Source: Takakia lepidozioides (lineage: Eukaryota; Streptophyta; Takakiopsida; Takakiales; Takakiaceae). From it: DNA of 64,000 bases. A program made the translations under genes and the position numbers. Shown piece by piece: positions 1 to 10,441 of this stretch. How positions within the stretch are numbered: the first letter of the stretch is position 1; every line of letters starts with the position of its first letter. Where the stretch lies: the NCBI GenBank assembly GCA_030704615.1, contig JAKLZA010000030.1, forward strand, positions 1 to 64,000, read 5' to 3'. The notes beneath the pieces are model-generated. The model was given only the letters and a program-made list of their open reading frames with translations. It was not told where the DNA came from and made no database searches.

Positions 1-1880
1 GCGACACACATGCGTAATGATCCGTCCTTCTTTTTCACAAACAAGATAGGCGCCCCCGCGGGTGATTTGGAATGTCGGATGAAGTGCTTTGACAAATTTT
101 CATCAATGTATTCGTGTAATGCAGCCAACTCCGTCTGGGATAAGTTATAGATTGGGCCGAATGGTGGTTGGGCTCCTTCTTGTGACTCAATTGCACAGTC
201 ATAAGGTCGATGTTCTGGCAATATGTCTGCATTTTTCTTCTCGAAGACATCTTTGAAATCTTGATATTGAGCGGGTAATGTTGAAGTACCTTTGTCTGTT
301 GTGGTCTTGATCGGAGTCGCATAAAGTGCAAATGCCGCCTCTTTTTTGGTAGCTCTCATGAAGGCTCTAGCTCAAGAAATAGGGGTTGAATACCTTTGGT
401 ACTTTTGCATTTTTGTCTTGCCGAAATTTTTCGTGATTGCCAATCGATGTCAGGATTATGAAGTACAAACCAGGGAAGTCCAAGGATCACAGGATTCGTT
501 GGAGACTGGATGACATCGAAAACAATCTGTGATGCTTGATTTTTAAGCTTCACTTCAAGGGGTCAAGTTTCATGGTCAACATTTCCTGATGCTAACGGTC
601 GTCCATCGATAACTTCAACAGGGCCGAGAATTTTTTTCTTACGAGCGTTAAATTGTGTTGCTTCGCAAAGTCTTTGTCAATAAGACACGTTGAAGCGCCC
701 GAGTCCAAAAGTGCTTCTACGGAGATATCTCGATTTTGCATCCTGATCTTTACTGGAATTGTGAAACAAGATACAGGGTCTGGAGGTAGAAAGAGACCTT
801 TTTTTGGTGAGGAATTTGGGGTGTCCAGCCGCATGGTCCCTACTGTGACTGGACATTTTGTTTTCCGACCTTCTCGTATCGAACAATTGAGTGGTGCCCC
901 GAGCTTTGAATCTTCTCTTGTTGGGGCAGTTTAATGTCATGTGATCATTTTCTCCGCAATAAAGGCATAATCCATTCGAGCGCCGTCTTTGTTTTTCTTG
1001 TGGCGTCAATGGCTTGAATCGGACAACATCAATCTGCATAGGATCATTACCGGATGTCTGATGGATCGTTGTATTTGGTACCGTAGTAGCAGCGGCATGG
1101 TGCGTCGTCAACCATCCAGATCGCTTCTCTTGACGTCTTTCGAACAAACGATTATCGCATGCAATGACTTGGGTGATGAATTCGCTCAGTGTACTCACGT
1201 TTGGCATTGTCAGCAACAAATCCTTAATCATCTTTTAGGCCACATCGAAACTGACTAATGATGCTCTTCTCATTCCAGTCAAGGTCGCACGCAAGTTGTC
1301 GAAATTCGGCAGCATAAACGGAAGCTGGACGTGCTCCTTGTCGAAGATTTTGCATCTTTGTCTCTCTGCAACTCTCTCTCTATCATCCTCTCCAAACGTT
1401 GCAGTGAACTCGGACATGAACGCTTCAAAATTGTATAGTAAATGCGAATTTTTCTCTAATAGCGGTGCAAACCAAGATAGGGCAGTGCCTGATAGAAGGT
1501 GCCCACGAATCCCACTTGAATACTTCATCAGAGTAGCGTTGTGGATATAGTAGTAGGAACAATCGTACTTGTTGAACAAAACCGCGAAATCTTGATCTCG
1601 TCCCATCAAATTTCTCGGGCATGCTGACCTTTGGTTCCCTTGTAATCTGTTGAAGATTTGGAGAAACCGTTGCAGTAGGATTTGTTGTAGTAGGGACTCG
1701 TAAGTTGAAGATCCATTGTTCGACTTCTTCAACTCTGAAATTTGTTGTTGCAAATTGTTGAGAGCATTGCCAAGGTCTTGAGATTGATCAGCTTAGTTGG
1801 GCAATAGAGGCACGAATTTCTTGCATCTGGAGTTGAAGACTCTGCAATGTGGCGACCATTTCCGCAAATGTGCCTTCCAT
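1..1880 (-). pseudogene. Ty3/Gypsy gag-pro-pol, 5' part (continues off the left edge)
   Basis: Read on the minus strand from an ATG at 1880. The N-terminus is short and glutamine-rich. It is followed by a gag core around 1250-1625 (motif PEKFDGTRSRFRGF), a CCHC zinc knuckle around 913-975 (CLYCGENDHMTLNC), an aspartic protease around 650-760 (ALLDSGASTCLID), the post-protease ILGLPWF motif around 460-490, and the start of a reverse transcriptase near the left edge ([15 protein letters not shown]). The domain order is that of Ty3/Gypsy elements. The RT N-terminal motifs ([25 protein letters not shown]) resemble those of fungal chromoviruses and the Tcn1-like chromoviruses reported from mosses and lycophytes; that placement is inference, because RT core, integrase and any chromodomain lie outside the window. 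The frame is broken several times, so this copy is probably inactive. Confidence 0.85.
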
Positions 1881-1901
1881 CTTAACTAACTAAGGAACAA
1901 A

Positions 1902-1917
1902 CTTTAGTCTCGCCAAA
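1902..1917 (-). promoter_or_regulatory. primer binding site of the left-edge element
   Basis: Minus-strand TTTGGCGAGACTAAAG lies one base after the LTR end. TGGCGA... is the form expected for a complement to a tRNA 3' end; the tRNA was not identified. Confidence 0.5.
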
Positions 1918-1918
1918 C

Positions 1919-2113
1919 TGTCAAAGACGAGAACATGACTGAACACAAACAAGAGATAAGACTAGAGGTACAAGGCTAGACAAGAATCAAGGTCGGCGTG
2001 GCCGAATGCACGATGAGTAAATAGGAATCAAGACGATCTTTATAACAATGAACAAGATGTCATGGTTTTAGTCATGGTTATCTAGAATTACCTACTTCTA
2101 GTTAACTAGGACA
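1919..2113 (-). repeat. LTR of the left-edge Ty3/Gypsy element (5' LTR, 195 bp)
   Basis: On the minus strand it starts TGTCCTAGTTAACTAG and ends GTCTTTGACA, so it has inverted TGTC...GACA ends. A TATA-like TTATAAAGAT lies around 2036-2046 in the right orientation. A primer-binding-like sequence follows immediately on the minus strand. The other LTR is outside the window, so the limits rest on the ends and the PBS. Confidence 0.65.
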
Positions 2114-3401
2114 TTTTAGATATTTATATTTATATTTTGTGTGTTGGGAATTCATTTGGTCTCACATGCCAAGTGAGATGTCGAGCCTCACTTGAGATAT
2201 GGAGATAGGTTTTCCCCTTGTGAATGTTGAGGAGGCTCATCTTCTTGTAGTTGAGCCTCCATGAGCTTCTCTCACCTCCATAGCTCTAGGTATTGAGAGG
2301 GAGTGTGTTGAGGGCTTTGTAGGGTGGATTCATTTAGCAAAGGTGCCCTTGGCTTTACTTAGTTTATGTGATAGAGTGGATTTCACTTGGAAGGACTAGG
2401 GCTTGTTCTTCATGTGATTGCTTCATGCTTTGAGAGCTTTCATTGTCTTCTACTTCTCTCATTTCTCATTTCTTATCACTACAAGAAGATCACCTTATGC
2501 TTGTGAGTGCGGAGTGTAAGGATTAGTTTTGCACTTGTATTTTAAAGAGGTTGAGAGCTAGGAGAATTTAGCTCTTGTATCACAAGGCTTGCAAGGGGTT
2601 GCAAGGAAATGTGCTCAAGTATTGCACGCACCAAGGAGTTGGAGGCTTGAGAAGAAAGCTCTTGAGTCACAAGATTTTGCAAGGATTGTAAGGAGGAAGT
2701 CTTGTGTGTGTGGAAGCATGGATTCTAGGGTTTGAGAATCCTTTGTATGCATTATGGAGTCGATGGTGTGCGCCATGGCTTGTGGAGAGTGACTAAAGGC
2801 TTGTTAGTGCTCATTTCACTATCAAGCTAGGGTTAAGCAAGTTCAAAGTGTGGATGTTGTGGAAGAGAAGCCAAGGAGCTATATATGCTTGGGCTTGAAG
2901 ACAACAAGGGCAAGCACTTGGAGAGCACTAAGAAGCTCAAGAGGTTTTGAAAGGGAGCATGTGAAGAAATCTTCCAATCATGGTGGTGTGGAGCCAAGCT
3001 TAGGGTGCCATTGGAAGGGCTTGGAGAACATGTGGTGGGAAATCCTTGAAGGGAAATCATTATTCAATGTATGCATAGCTTTACCCTAACTATGTAATGT
3101 GACAAGAGGGGGAGGCAATACTTGGCTATTCATGCTCTTGGTAGTGCGAGCTTTGTGGTGGATAGTTGACCAAGCAAGTGGTGCATGTGTGGAGCATGCT
3201 CGCTTGAGTTTGTAAGTTCAAGTTTGAGAAGGGGAGCTCTTGAACTAGCAAGAGGTGAAGGCCTTTGAGATCCATTTGTGTGTGAAGTGGAGAGGTGTTG
3301 ATTCATGTTATGATGAAGGAGAGCAACACATAGGCCAAGAGGTCATGGAACATGCATTCAAATGACCACGGGGAGCACATGGATGATGGATTGGTGCAAG
3401 A
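2114..3401. other. stretch without a recognisable gene
   Basis: G/T-rich on the plus strand, with many diffuse short repeats (GAGCCTC, AGGAGG, TTGAGAG). No conserved protein motif was seen in any frame. A TGTTGGGAATTC-type sequence at about 2142 could be the start of an unrelated LTR, but no matching end or primer site was found. Confidence 0.5.
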
Positions 3402-3927
3402 TGTCGTGCGCATACGTATCGCTACACAACTACATCGCTGTCCAAACCACACCACACATATATGCACAATAAAGTAGTCTGCCACAATGATAAGAAAAGC
3501 TAAGAACACACTCTTAACACAAGAAACATGAAATCCATCTCATCATCACTCTTTCAGATAATAGTCGAGCCAGGGGCACCCCAAGCTATGGGGACTCCAC
3601 CCCACAACAACCTATCCTCCCATCATAAGTACACTCAGTTCTAAACGATGAAGGAGCTCGGTCGCGCAGGCTCAACTCGAGAGAGATGAGCTGCGCGATT
3701 GACGCTCTCGTGAAGATAAGACAGTTCAGTTGTCAAACTAAACTTGACACCTGATTAACACTTGACCTAAATCCAAGTGTTAAATACAAATAACTAGCTT
3801 TATTCTAGTTAGTTTCACACTGTGCTTATTTAACTTGACAGCTGTCGTGCGCATACGTATCGCTACACAACTACATCGCTGTCCAAACCACACCACACAT
3901 ATATGCACAATAAAGTAGTCTGCCACA
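3402..3927 (-). repeat. family D 3' LTR (526 bp) with 85-bp terminal duplication
   Basis: Plus-strand ends are TGTCGTGCG...TGCCACA. The first 85 bases (3402-3486) are repeated almost exactly as the last 85 (3843-3927). The LTR at 62873-63543 has the same arrangement, so it is ancestral to the family. A polypurine tract on the minus strand adjoins the inner side. Confidence 0.65.
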
Positions 3928-3944
3928 ATCGCCCCCCTAGCTGG
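3928..3944 (-). promoter_or_regulatory. polypurine tract of family D copy 1
   Basis: Minus strand reads CCAGCTAGGGGGGCGAT immediately before the LTR start TGTGGCAG. The same tract adjoins the LTR of copy 2 at 63544-63560. Confidence 0.6.
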
Positions 3945-4185
3945 TGGATAGGTCCCTAAACTCCAGATAGCTACAAGATGTAATAGCCACAACCGTACTA
4001 AGTCCTCTATCACTGTCCCTATTGTACTCAAACTCTAAAGACCAAGAGGCCGGGTACAAGAGTAGCCCCATCGTTAGTCGCCGTCTTGCAATCTGTGAAC
4101 TTGAGCCAGGATCTCGTGTGTTCAAGGTCTCCTAGTAGCTTGGCCTTGCATTTCTTGTTAGCCTCCATAGTTGTATCCACTCCCA

Positions 4186-4330
4186 CTATCCAATGCATTG
4201 TGGACATAACCAATCCCCATCCGGAACCATCTCAAGAGGTGGAGTCAAGCATCCCATATGCCAACCTCTAGAGCATTGATCACACACCAGCATGGTGGCT
4301 GCCCCTTTAGCAGACCCACACAACATGCAC
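4186..4330 (-). pseudogene. family D pol C-terminus: PHD finger
   Basis: The last ~50 residues before the stop at 4186 form a C4HC3 PHD finger: CMLCGSAKGAATMLVC, then DQCSRGWHMGCLTPPLE, then GDWLCPQC. All eight zinc ligands are in the expected order and spacing, as is the Trp before the last Cys pair. The finger follows the integrase C-terminal domain in the same open frame (4186-4845), so it is a fusion and not a neighbour. PHD fingers of this class commonly bind histone H3 tails; a role in choosing integration sites is inference. Copy 2 keeps the same residues at 63850-63960 and the same stop position, but with a small indel in its N-terminal part. Confidence 0.85.
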
Positions 4331-5577
4331 CTCAAACTTGCAGATACCACTGCCAGGTTTGGGTCACATGGCGCACAATTACGCACATGGTCCTTCCAAG
4401 TTATGCCATCCCGACCCTCCAAGACCAAGACGCCTGAGGGCAAGACCTCTCGAACCCTCAAAATAACACGTCCTGCAGTCACATCCAAGGTCGTAGGAGC
4501 AGTCTGCTGCAGATAGACATAGTCACCAGGATTGAATCTCCGAACCCCAGGACGATAGCCCCCACCACGTATGGTAGCATACCTCAACGTATCACGGTGT
4601 TGTGCAATGGCAAGGTTCTCGAAAGCCATGGGCATGACTTTCTTGAATAACTCTGCACGCTGCTCACATGCACGTGCCCACATGTCCGGATCATCAAGGT
4701 TAAGAACTGTAGCAGCTTCCTGCGAATGGATGTAGGCAAATCCGGCTCTCGGCCAAAGAGAAGAAAGTATGGTGAGAAGGAGGCAAGTGATGCTTGCTTG
4801 CTGAACCTGTAGCCCATGGCTAACCAGGGTAACTGAAGGTCCCAATCTCCTAGGTGTCCCTTCTGCAAGCCATACTTGCGCAAACCCTCTTTACTGTCTG
4901 AACAACTCTCTCTGCCAAGCCATCGGCTCAGGATGATCCCGAGAAGTGGTGCGGTGGTCTATCAAGGCCTTGTCACACAAAGCCTGAAACTCCCCCAAGA
5001 ACTCTCTCCCTTGGTCCGTGAGTACCTCAGCTGGAACACCGAATCGGCTAAGCACACAATCCAAGAATGCATACGCAGCTCCCTCACTAGCCTTATCAGG
5101 CAATAAACCAACTCAATCCAATTGGAGAAGTGCTCCACCATCACCAACACGTACTTGTTGTGGCGCATGGTCAGTGGCAACGGCCCTGCGAAGTCAAGAC
5201 TCCACCTGTAGCCCAATCCCATGATCGGAAGAGGTGCAATTGTGGAGTAGGGGCGTTGAATGAAGCACGCACCCTGTCACACACCATGCACCTAGCCACA
5301 AATTGTTGCACCTCTGTGTGCATACCACGCCACCAATACTGCCCCTGCAGTAGACTATGAGTGCGTCGCACCCCAAAATGCCCAACTCCTCATGGGCATG
5401 CCGCACTAACCGTGCCCGCTGTGTTGGGTGAGGCACAATCCTCACTCGACCATCCTCCCACACTCGGAGCAGGTGTGTCCCCTCCCACTTGAACCTCTTG
5501 GCTCGTTGTAGGATCCGATCCCTCTCCTTGGCAGTCACAGTGGCTGCCGTGTCTCCAGTGCGAAGATAGTCCAACAC
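4331..5577 (-). pseudogene. family D integrase
   Basis: Split over several overlapping frames. The HHCC zinc-binding part lies at about 5200-5390 (HAHEELG, then CMVC in QQFVARCMVCDR). The catalytic core shows SLDFAGPL (first Asp) at about 5195, LTDQGREF (second Asp) at about 5020 and a HPE/AER region with the Glu at about 4910-4930. The C-terminal domain has FNPGDYVYL at about 4530. The core runs through at least three frames, so one-base indels have accumulated. Integrase inserts the cDNA; the C-terminal extension is the PHD finger described separately. Confidence 0.85.
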
Positions 5578-6439
5578 AGTGAATCCTCATGTATATCTTT
5601 GGCGCCACCTTGCTCATTGCTGGCCTCAGGGTCCTCAGACACTTGATCCACAGTCATCCCTGTTGCAGGTCCAACCTGGCCTTCCGCTGCCAAGATACAC
5701 AGAAATGCAGATGCATGCCATCCGGGCACCATCTCCTCGTCCGTCTCACCATGCCACCACCGAGCTCCAGTGTCATTGCTCGTGCATGGATTGTGACTCA
5801 ACCCATCTGCATTGCGATTGACAAACCCCGGTCGATGCACCACCTGAAAGTCATACTCTTGAAGGATGAGTGCCCACCGTGCAAGCTTCCCCGTAAGCTT
5901 GTCTGACTCCATCAACCACTTGAGTGGTTGGTGATCCGTGACAAGGGTGAAGAGATTGCCATATAGATAGCACCTGAAGTGTGCCACGGCCCACTGCAGC
6001 TAAGCATTCTCCCTCATATGAGCTATACTTAGACTCGCAGCATTGTTTGAGCGGCTAGCGTAAGCCACTACGAACTCTCTTCCTCATCATCCACCTGTGT
6101 GAGCACCGCTCCAAGCCCCAACATGCTCCAATCCGTATGCAGCTGAAAAGGCCCCCTGATAGGTCGTCTCAAGATGGGCGCCGAGGTCAACCTCGCCTTG
6201 AGCTCTTGAAAAGCTTGTTCTTGCTCATCTTCCCACTGCCACTCCTGGTCCACCTTGGTCAGCTTGGTTAGAGCCTTTGCAATGGCACTAAATCCCTTAA
6301 CAAACCGTCTATAATAGTTTGTTAACCCATGAAAGTTCGAACTCGGCTCACATCCGTGGGGTGGAACCTGTGCAATGGACTCTACCTTAGTCTGCTGTAC
6401 CCCAATCCTCCAGGATATATCATGTGACCCAATACTCAA
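5578..6439 (-). pseudogene. family D RNase H
   Basis: Begins with the connection region (LTNYYRRFVKGFSAIAKALT, about 6260-6320), continues with PFQLHTDWSMLGLGAVLTQ (first Asp replaced in context TDWS where TDAS is usual, about 6110-6160), and ends with LVTDHQPLKWLM (about 5910-5945) and NRNADGLSH (about 5800-5815). This is the standard Ty3/Gypsy RNase H. The catalytic cleft is interrupted by a frameshift near 6010-6070. Confidence 0.8.
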
Positions 6440-7011
6440 TCTGGTTGTGGAAAAACTTGCACTTTCCCGGAAACTTCAATCCGTGCGCCCTCAAGCGCTC
6501 AAATACCCCCTGAAGGTGTCTCTCATGCTCTTCCACCGCACTAAAGATGATGATGTCATCTATGTAGCACCGAGCAAACTCCACCCCTGCTAGAATCCTG
6601 TCCATGACTCTTTGAAACTCTGCGGAGCGTTCTTAAGCCCAAATGGTAAGAACCGCCACTGGTATAGGCAATCCTTCCCGTGCTCATTGATCCCCCAGAA
6701 TGCCGTCTTTTGCTTATCCGCCTCCTTGATCGGCAACTGGTGATATCCGGATCGTAAATCCAACGTGCTAAAGACCTTGGCATGCCAATGGCATCAAAGA
6801 TCTCCTCTGGTGTTGGCATGGCATACCTATCGGACTTGGTCTGACGATTTACAGGCCGGTAATCACCGCACATACGTCTCTCCGTCCAATTGCCAAAGAC
6901 ATCCTTCTTGGCTGGCATCACTGTGGCTGAAGCATACTCTCCCCCAGATAGCTCCACCAAACCAGCCTCCCAAAGGTCTTGAGTTCTCATCTGAATCAAG
7001 GACCTCTCCAT
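6420..7011 (-). pseudogene. family D reverse transcriptase
   Basis: Motifs in order: LVELSGGEYASATVMPAKK, RMCGDYRPVNRQT and YAMPTPEEIFDAIG in 6770-7011; the LDLRSGYHQLP region follows in another frame; LPFGLKNAPQSFQ lies about 6610-6650; and CYIDDIIIF, the YxDD active site, is at about 6555-6566. All RT motifs are recognisable, with a frameshift after the first third. Primes on the tRNA-bound genomic RNA of the element. Sits directly downstream of the methyltransferase. Confidence 0.85.
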
Positions 7012-7936
7012 GTCACTGTATCTATAGGGTCTCCGAAAATTGGCGTGTCAGTACCAATTCAATGCGAATCTCTGACCCTTCAGTGCTCCTAAGTCCTTCA
7101 AACTGAAGGCAAAGCAGTTCTGTAAGCCCTCAAAACCGCCGTATACGTCGTCTCTCTCCTCCGGTGACTATAGGTCCAACATCAGGCTCCCAGTTGTCCT
7201 CCGTGACTGCAACCTTGAGTCCAGCAGGCTTAGAGGTAGAAGACGCGTCCCGTGGTTGCTATGTTGCAACCTCTTGAGCAGTGACCACTGCCTCCTCTGT
7301 CAGTGACAATGTCTCATCCTGCCCCATCATCCCATCCTTGAGGACCTCCTCAATCCGAGAAAATCCCAAGCTGATCCATCACCCGCCGCCTTGGCTGCCA
7401 ACTCCTTCTGAACCTCAAGCACCTCCCACGTGTGCCATGGATGCGACCTGCACCTCGTGGTCCTCACCTGCTCGCCCCCACTCGCTGCCTGTACCGTCTC
7501 GGTAGGCAGGGAGACCATGAAGGGAAGTGTACTCCGTACTCTGCGCTGCTCAGCCATAGCCAAGCTGATAATCCAGGTCAAGCAATTGAGATCCATTGCT
7601 TGCCCCAACACCTGACGATGTGATGCCTCAGAAAGAGATGGCACCCATGGTACCAGTGGTAAAACCCATTGCCCGCTCGTCGTCAGCATTGGGCTCCACT
7701 AATTGTTGCAACTGGCTATCCCACAGAGGCCAGGTCCACCATCCCGAAAAGCATGGGATCCTGGGAAGCTGAGCAGTGTAGGTAATGCTGCTCGTGGTTG
7801 ACCCACCTGTTGACCACTGCCACGGTCATCGTGTCTCACACGTTGAGACTGCCTCCTTGTGTCCAAATGCTATCCACTGTGAGGTGTGTTGGCCGCTGCA
7901 CCCCATCAAATGCACGCTTGAGCAGTGTGGGTGGCA
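7012..7936 (-). pseudogene. family D linker between methyltransferase and RT
   Basis: Open minus-strand frames (7327-7689 and others) hold no motif I recognise. By position this stretch should contain the methyltransferase C-terminus (target recognition, motifs IX-X) and the protein segment leading to the RT. Fragmentary composition (QVLGQAMDLNCL, AAKAAGDGS) is not diagnostic. Confidence 0.4.
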
Positions 7937-8520
7937 TCAGTTAGTCCACCATAACCGTGGACAATGAGCCCGTGATCCCACTGCAGCTGCATCCAGCAAC
8001 ACTGCTGACCCAAGCCACGACCGGACTTGATGCACACTGGCCATCACCCTAGCCCGAGAATCACCCATCAGTGGCACATTCTCCAAGATGTATGCTGGAG
8101 ATACAGCTTGATGAAGCTGCAAGTGGCGCAAAACCCGCACCATCTCCCAAAATAGACCCGTCCTCGAGTCTCGCAATCCATTGCCATGCCCGGCTGATGA
8201 ATGCCCTTGGCAGGGCCAACCTGCCACTACCAGATCAATGGAGCCAACCTGCTCCAAATCCTGCGCCCCCAGCAACGAAATGTCTGCTTACAAGGCTTGT
8301 GGTATCCACGAACTGCAGACACTGGCAACAAATCAGGGTACTGCTGTACCATCTGAGCAACATGGCGCAGTGAGACGTGTCGTGCAGTCTCATCCCTCTC
8401 CACATACAGGTAACGTCGAACTCGTACACCTGCCTGCAGTACTGCGGCCAATCCAGTGCTGATCCCGCCAACAAGTCCAGAAGGCATATGCCTTCATCCG
8501 GGCATGCCATACAAGAGGTG
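7937..8520 (-). pseudogene. DNMT3-like cytosine-5 DNA methyltransferase domain within the retrotransposon
   Basis: Two overlapping frames contain the ordered C5-MTase motifs. Motif I (AdoMet binding) is GGISTGLAAVLQAG with preceding LLDL at about 8430-8505, followed by VRRYLYVERDE (motif II/III, acidic AdoMet contact). Motif IV is DLVVAGWPCQGHSSAG with the catalytic Cys at about 8210. Motif VI is YILENVPL at about 8068-8095. Motif VIII is VGSRAHCPRLWWTN at about 7940-7980. The xVxRYxxxE element after motif I and the short distance to motif VI are DNMT3-like rather than DNMT1/CMT-like. No target-recognition domain or motif IX/X is clearly readable downstream (7100-7930). One frameshift lies between motifs III and IV (about 8230-8300), so this copy is not expected to be active. 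Confidence 0.8.
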
Positions 8521-8850
8521 TGGTATCCAATGGCGACAACTGAGGTGGTCCTGGTGCAATCACCGCACTCTCCTCTTCTCCTGACGGTACGAAGGCCTCT
8601 ACCCAGGCTTGTTGCACCCCGTCCATCAGCAGCCTGCTGCAAATCCTTGCTCGTACCCCACAATGGAGTGTGAGCAACCATGGCAGGCAACTCCGCCGTA
8701 TCATGCATGTCATCCTGCTCTGCTGAAGGTGGCACATCCTCTGCATGGGCATTGCCTTCCAGCAACTCTCCAGGCCAACTAACTGCAGCTGTAAAGGCGG
8801 CTAGTGTTGGCATCCTGCCCCGCTGGGCAGCCGCAATACCTCCAATAATA

Positions 8851-9335
8851 TCACAGGGAGCTGTACACGACGACCCTCCCCTGACTGCCATCCAGGCCTA
8901 TAGAAGCTGACTCCTCCCAAAAATCCAGGGTGAAGCCCATGGGGTACAACACTGCCCCACCAACCAGGACATCGTACGAGACCGCGTCTGTCACAATGGC
9001 CTTGGCTCGCATCACTGAGCCATCTGTAGGGTGATCCGGCTGTAGTCCAATGGCCAACTCACCGTGTCATGCCCCGAGCCTGCTCTGATCCTCCCAAGAT
9101 GTCTGTATCTGGAAAGGAAAGGCTCCATATCCGCCTCCATGAGGCCCAAACGTGCAATAGCAGCTCTGCCCAACATCAGTGGCTGAGCTCCCGAGTCCAA
9201 CAAGACCCGCAGTGGCCGGTACTTCTTACCTGCCGGTCCACTCAAAATGAAAATGCCATCCTGGTTGTCTAACAAGACAACTCCAGGTGTCACCATGGCG
9301 CGCTCAAAGGCTGGCCTAGCTGGCAGCTCCGTCAA
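8851..9335 (-). pseudogene. family D aspartic protease
   Basis: The active-site motif VLLDSGAQPLMLG lies at about 9175-9215, preceded by a GVVLLDNQDGIFIL strand. The C-terminal part is YDVLVGGAVLYPMGFTLDFW at about 8910-8970, resembling the second conserved half of retroviral-type proteases. A one-base break separates the two halves. Upstream to about 9646 is a short open frame, probably the gag/protease junction, before the family A LTR cuts the element. Confidence 0.75.
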
Positions 9336-9624
9336 CCTGACAGCTGCAGCTTGCCATGCGCAGCCGTGGCAATCTTGACCCTCAAATCCGAGGATCCCTC
9401 TGCCACTACACCTTCCTACTCCGCAGAAGATGAAGTGACCTCCCCACTCTCACAGAGTGTTGCTGCTAGTCTGAACACTGCAGCTGGTCTTATCCCCGGC
9501 GTCGCAATCATGGTTGCTGAGAACAGTGGGGCTTGACACAGAGGTGGCTGCCCCCAACAACACATCGGCTGCACTACCTTAGTAGCAAGTGTCAGTGATG
9601 CACGTGTAGGCATTTTTATGGTTC

Positions 9625-10441
9625 TGTGAGTCTGGGACTTAGACACTTCTATGGGTTCTGAGGGGTACCCTTAATTTTTTGAGATAGACCGTCAGCCATA
9701 CACAGCCCATCACAGTCAGTCACAAGCCCGACATAGTCATAGCCCGTCACAGCATACACAGCCAGTCACAGCCCAACACAACCCGATACAGCCGTCACAG
9801 TCTGACACAGTCGCACAGTCAGTCACAGCTGTCACAGTCATAGGGAAACGGTTATCATGACAGGGAACGACTGTGGGGAACAACATCTGCCGGGAACATG
9901 TAATTCACGGAGGACGGTTAGTGAAGGAAAACGGTTAGAACAGCGCGTAAGGAGATAAAGCGGGCAGCGGAGACGAGAGGGGGGACTTTTTTGGGACGGA
10001 GATCACTCTGGGGGAGGACTGAGATCGAAGGAAGGGAAGCTGGCGAGGAGGAGGAGATACTATAGGACAGAGTTAGTACGAGATGTAGGATTACTTAGAG
10101 GGATAGATTAGAGAAGTTAGGACATCAGCATGTATCCGATTATGATTAATCTGATTCTCATCCGATACAAACACCTTGTGTTGAGAGACTTGTGAAGCTG
10201 TGTATGAATGAAATCAGGGGGGCCCAAAGAAGCAATCTGACGCTTCAAAAGATACTTGGTCAGATAAACAGGGAATATAAACTGATAAGGAATGTAATTG
10301 GAAACCCAACAATGATTCACTAGCTGCAGGTCTGAATGATTGTTTCACGCGGGCTGAATGCTTAGAGATATCTCCAACTCTTCTATCTTGGAGTTTCCCC
10401 CTCGGATAGCGAAGGGATGGGTGAGTAAAAGCCGTGTGACA
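9625..10441 (+). repeat. family A 5' LTR, copy A1
   Basis: Aligns with copies at 14593-15479 (minus), 23313-24151 and 38301-39250. It ends GAGTAAAAGCCGTGTGACA directly before the primer site. The start is shortened: TGTGAG..TCTGGGACTTAG instead of the TGTTAGAGGGCTG..TGGGACTTAG of other copies. It contains a CACAGCC-type array at about 9690-9845. Confidence 0.85.

Larger units (their letters stand above)
3402..9624 (-). mobile_element. family D Ty3/Gypsy retrotransposon with DNMT3-like methyltransferase and PHD finger (3' LTR to protease; 5' end lost)
   Basis: Minus-strand order is protease, C5-methyltransferase, reverse transcriptase, RNase H, integrase, PHD finger, polypurine tract, 3' LTR. 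The 5' part (gag and 5' LTR) is missing because the element is cut at about 9624 by a family A LTR. The coding line is broken by frameshifts, but every domain is identifiable. A second copy with the same 3' LTR layout and the same PHD-coding 3' end begins at 62873. Ty3/Gypsy elements that captured cytosine methyltransferases are known from dinoflagellates and the charophyte Klebsormidium; whether this copy descends from those needs phylogeny. The PHD addition is analogous in position to the chromodomain of chromoviruses. Confidence 0.85.

Noticed and set aside
4276-9646. plus-strand open frames opposite the family D pol gene
   Set aside because: They have no motifs and are explained as shadows of the GC-rich coding strand.
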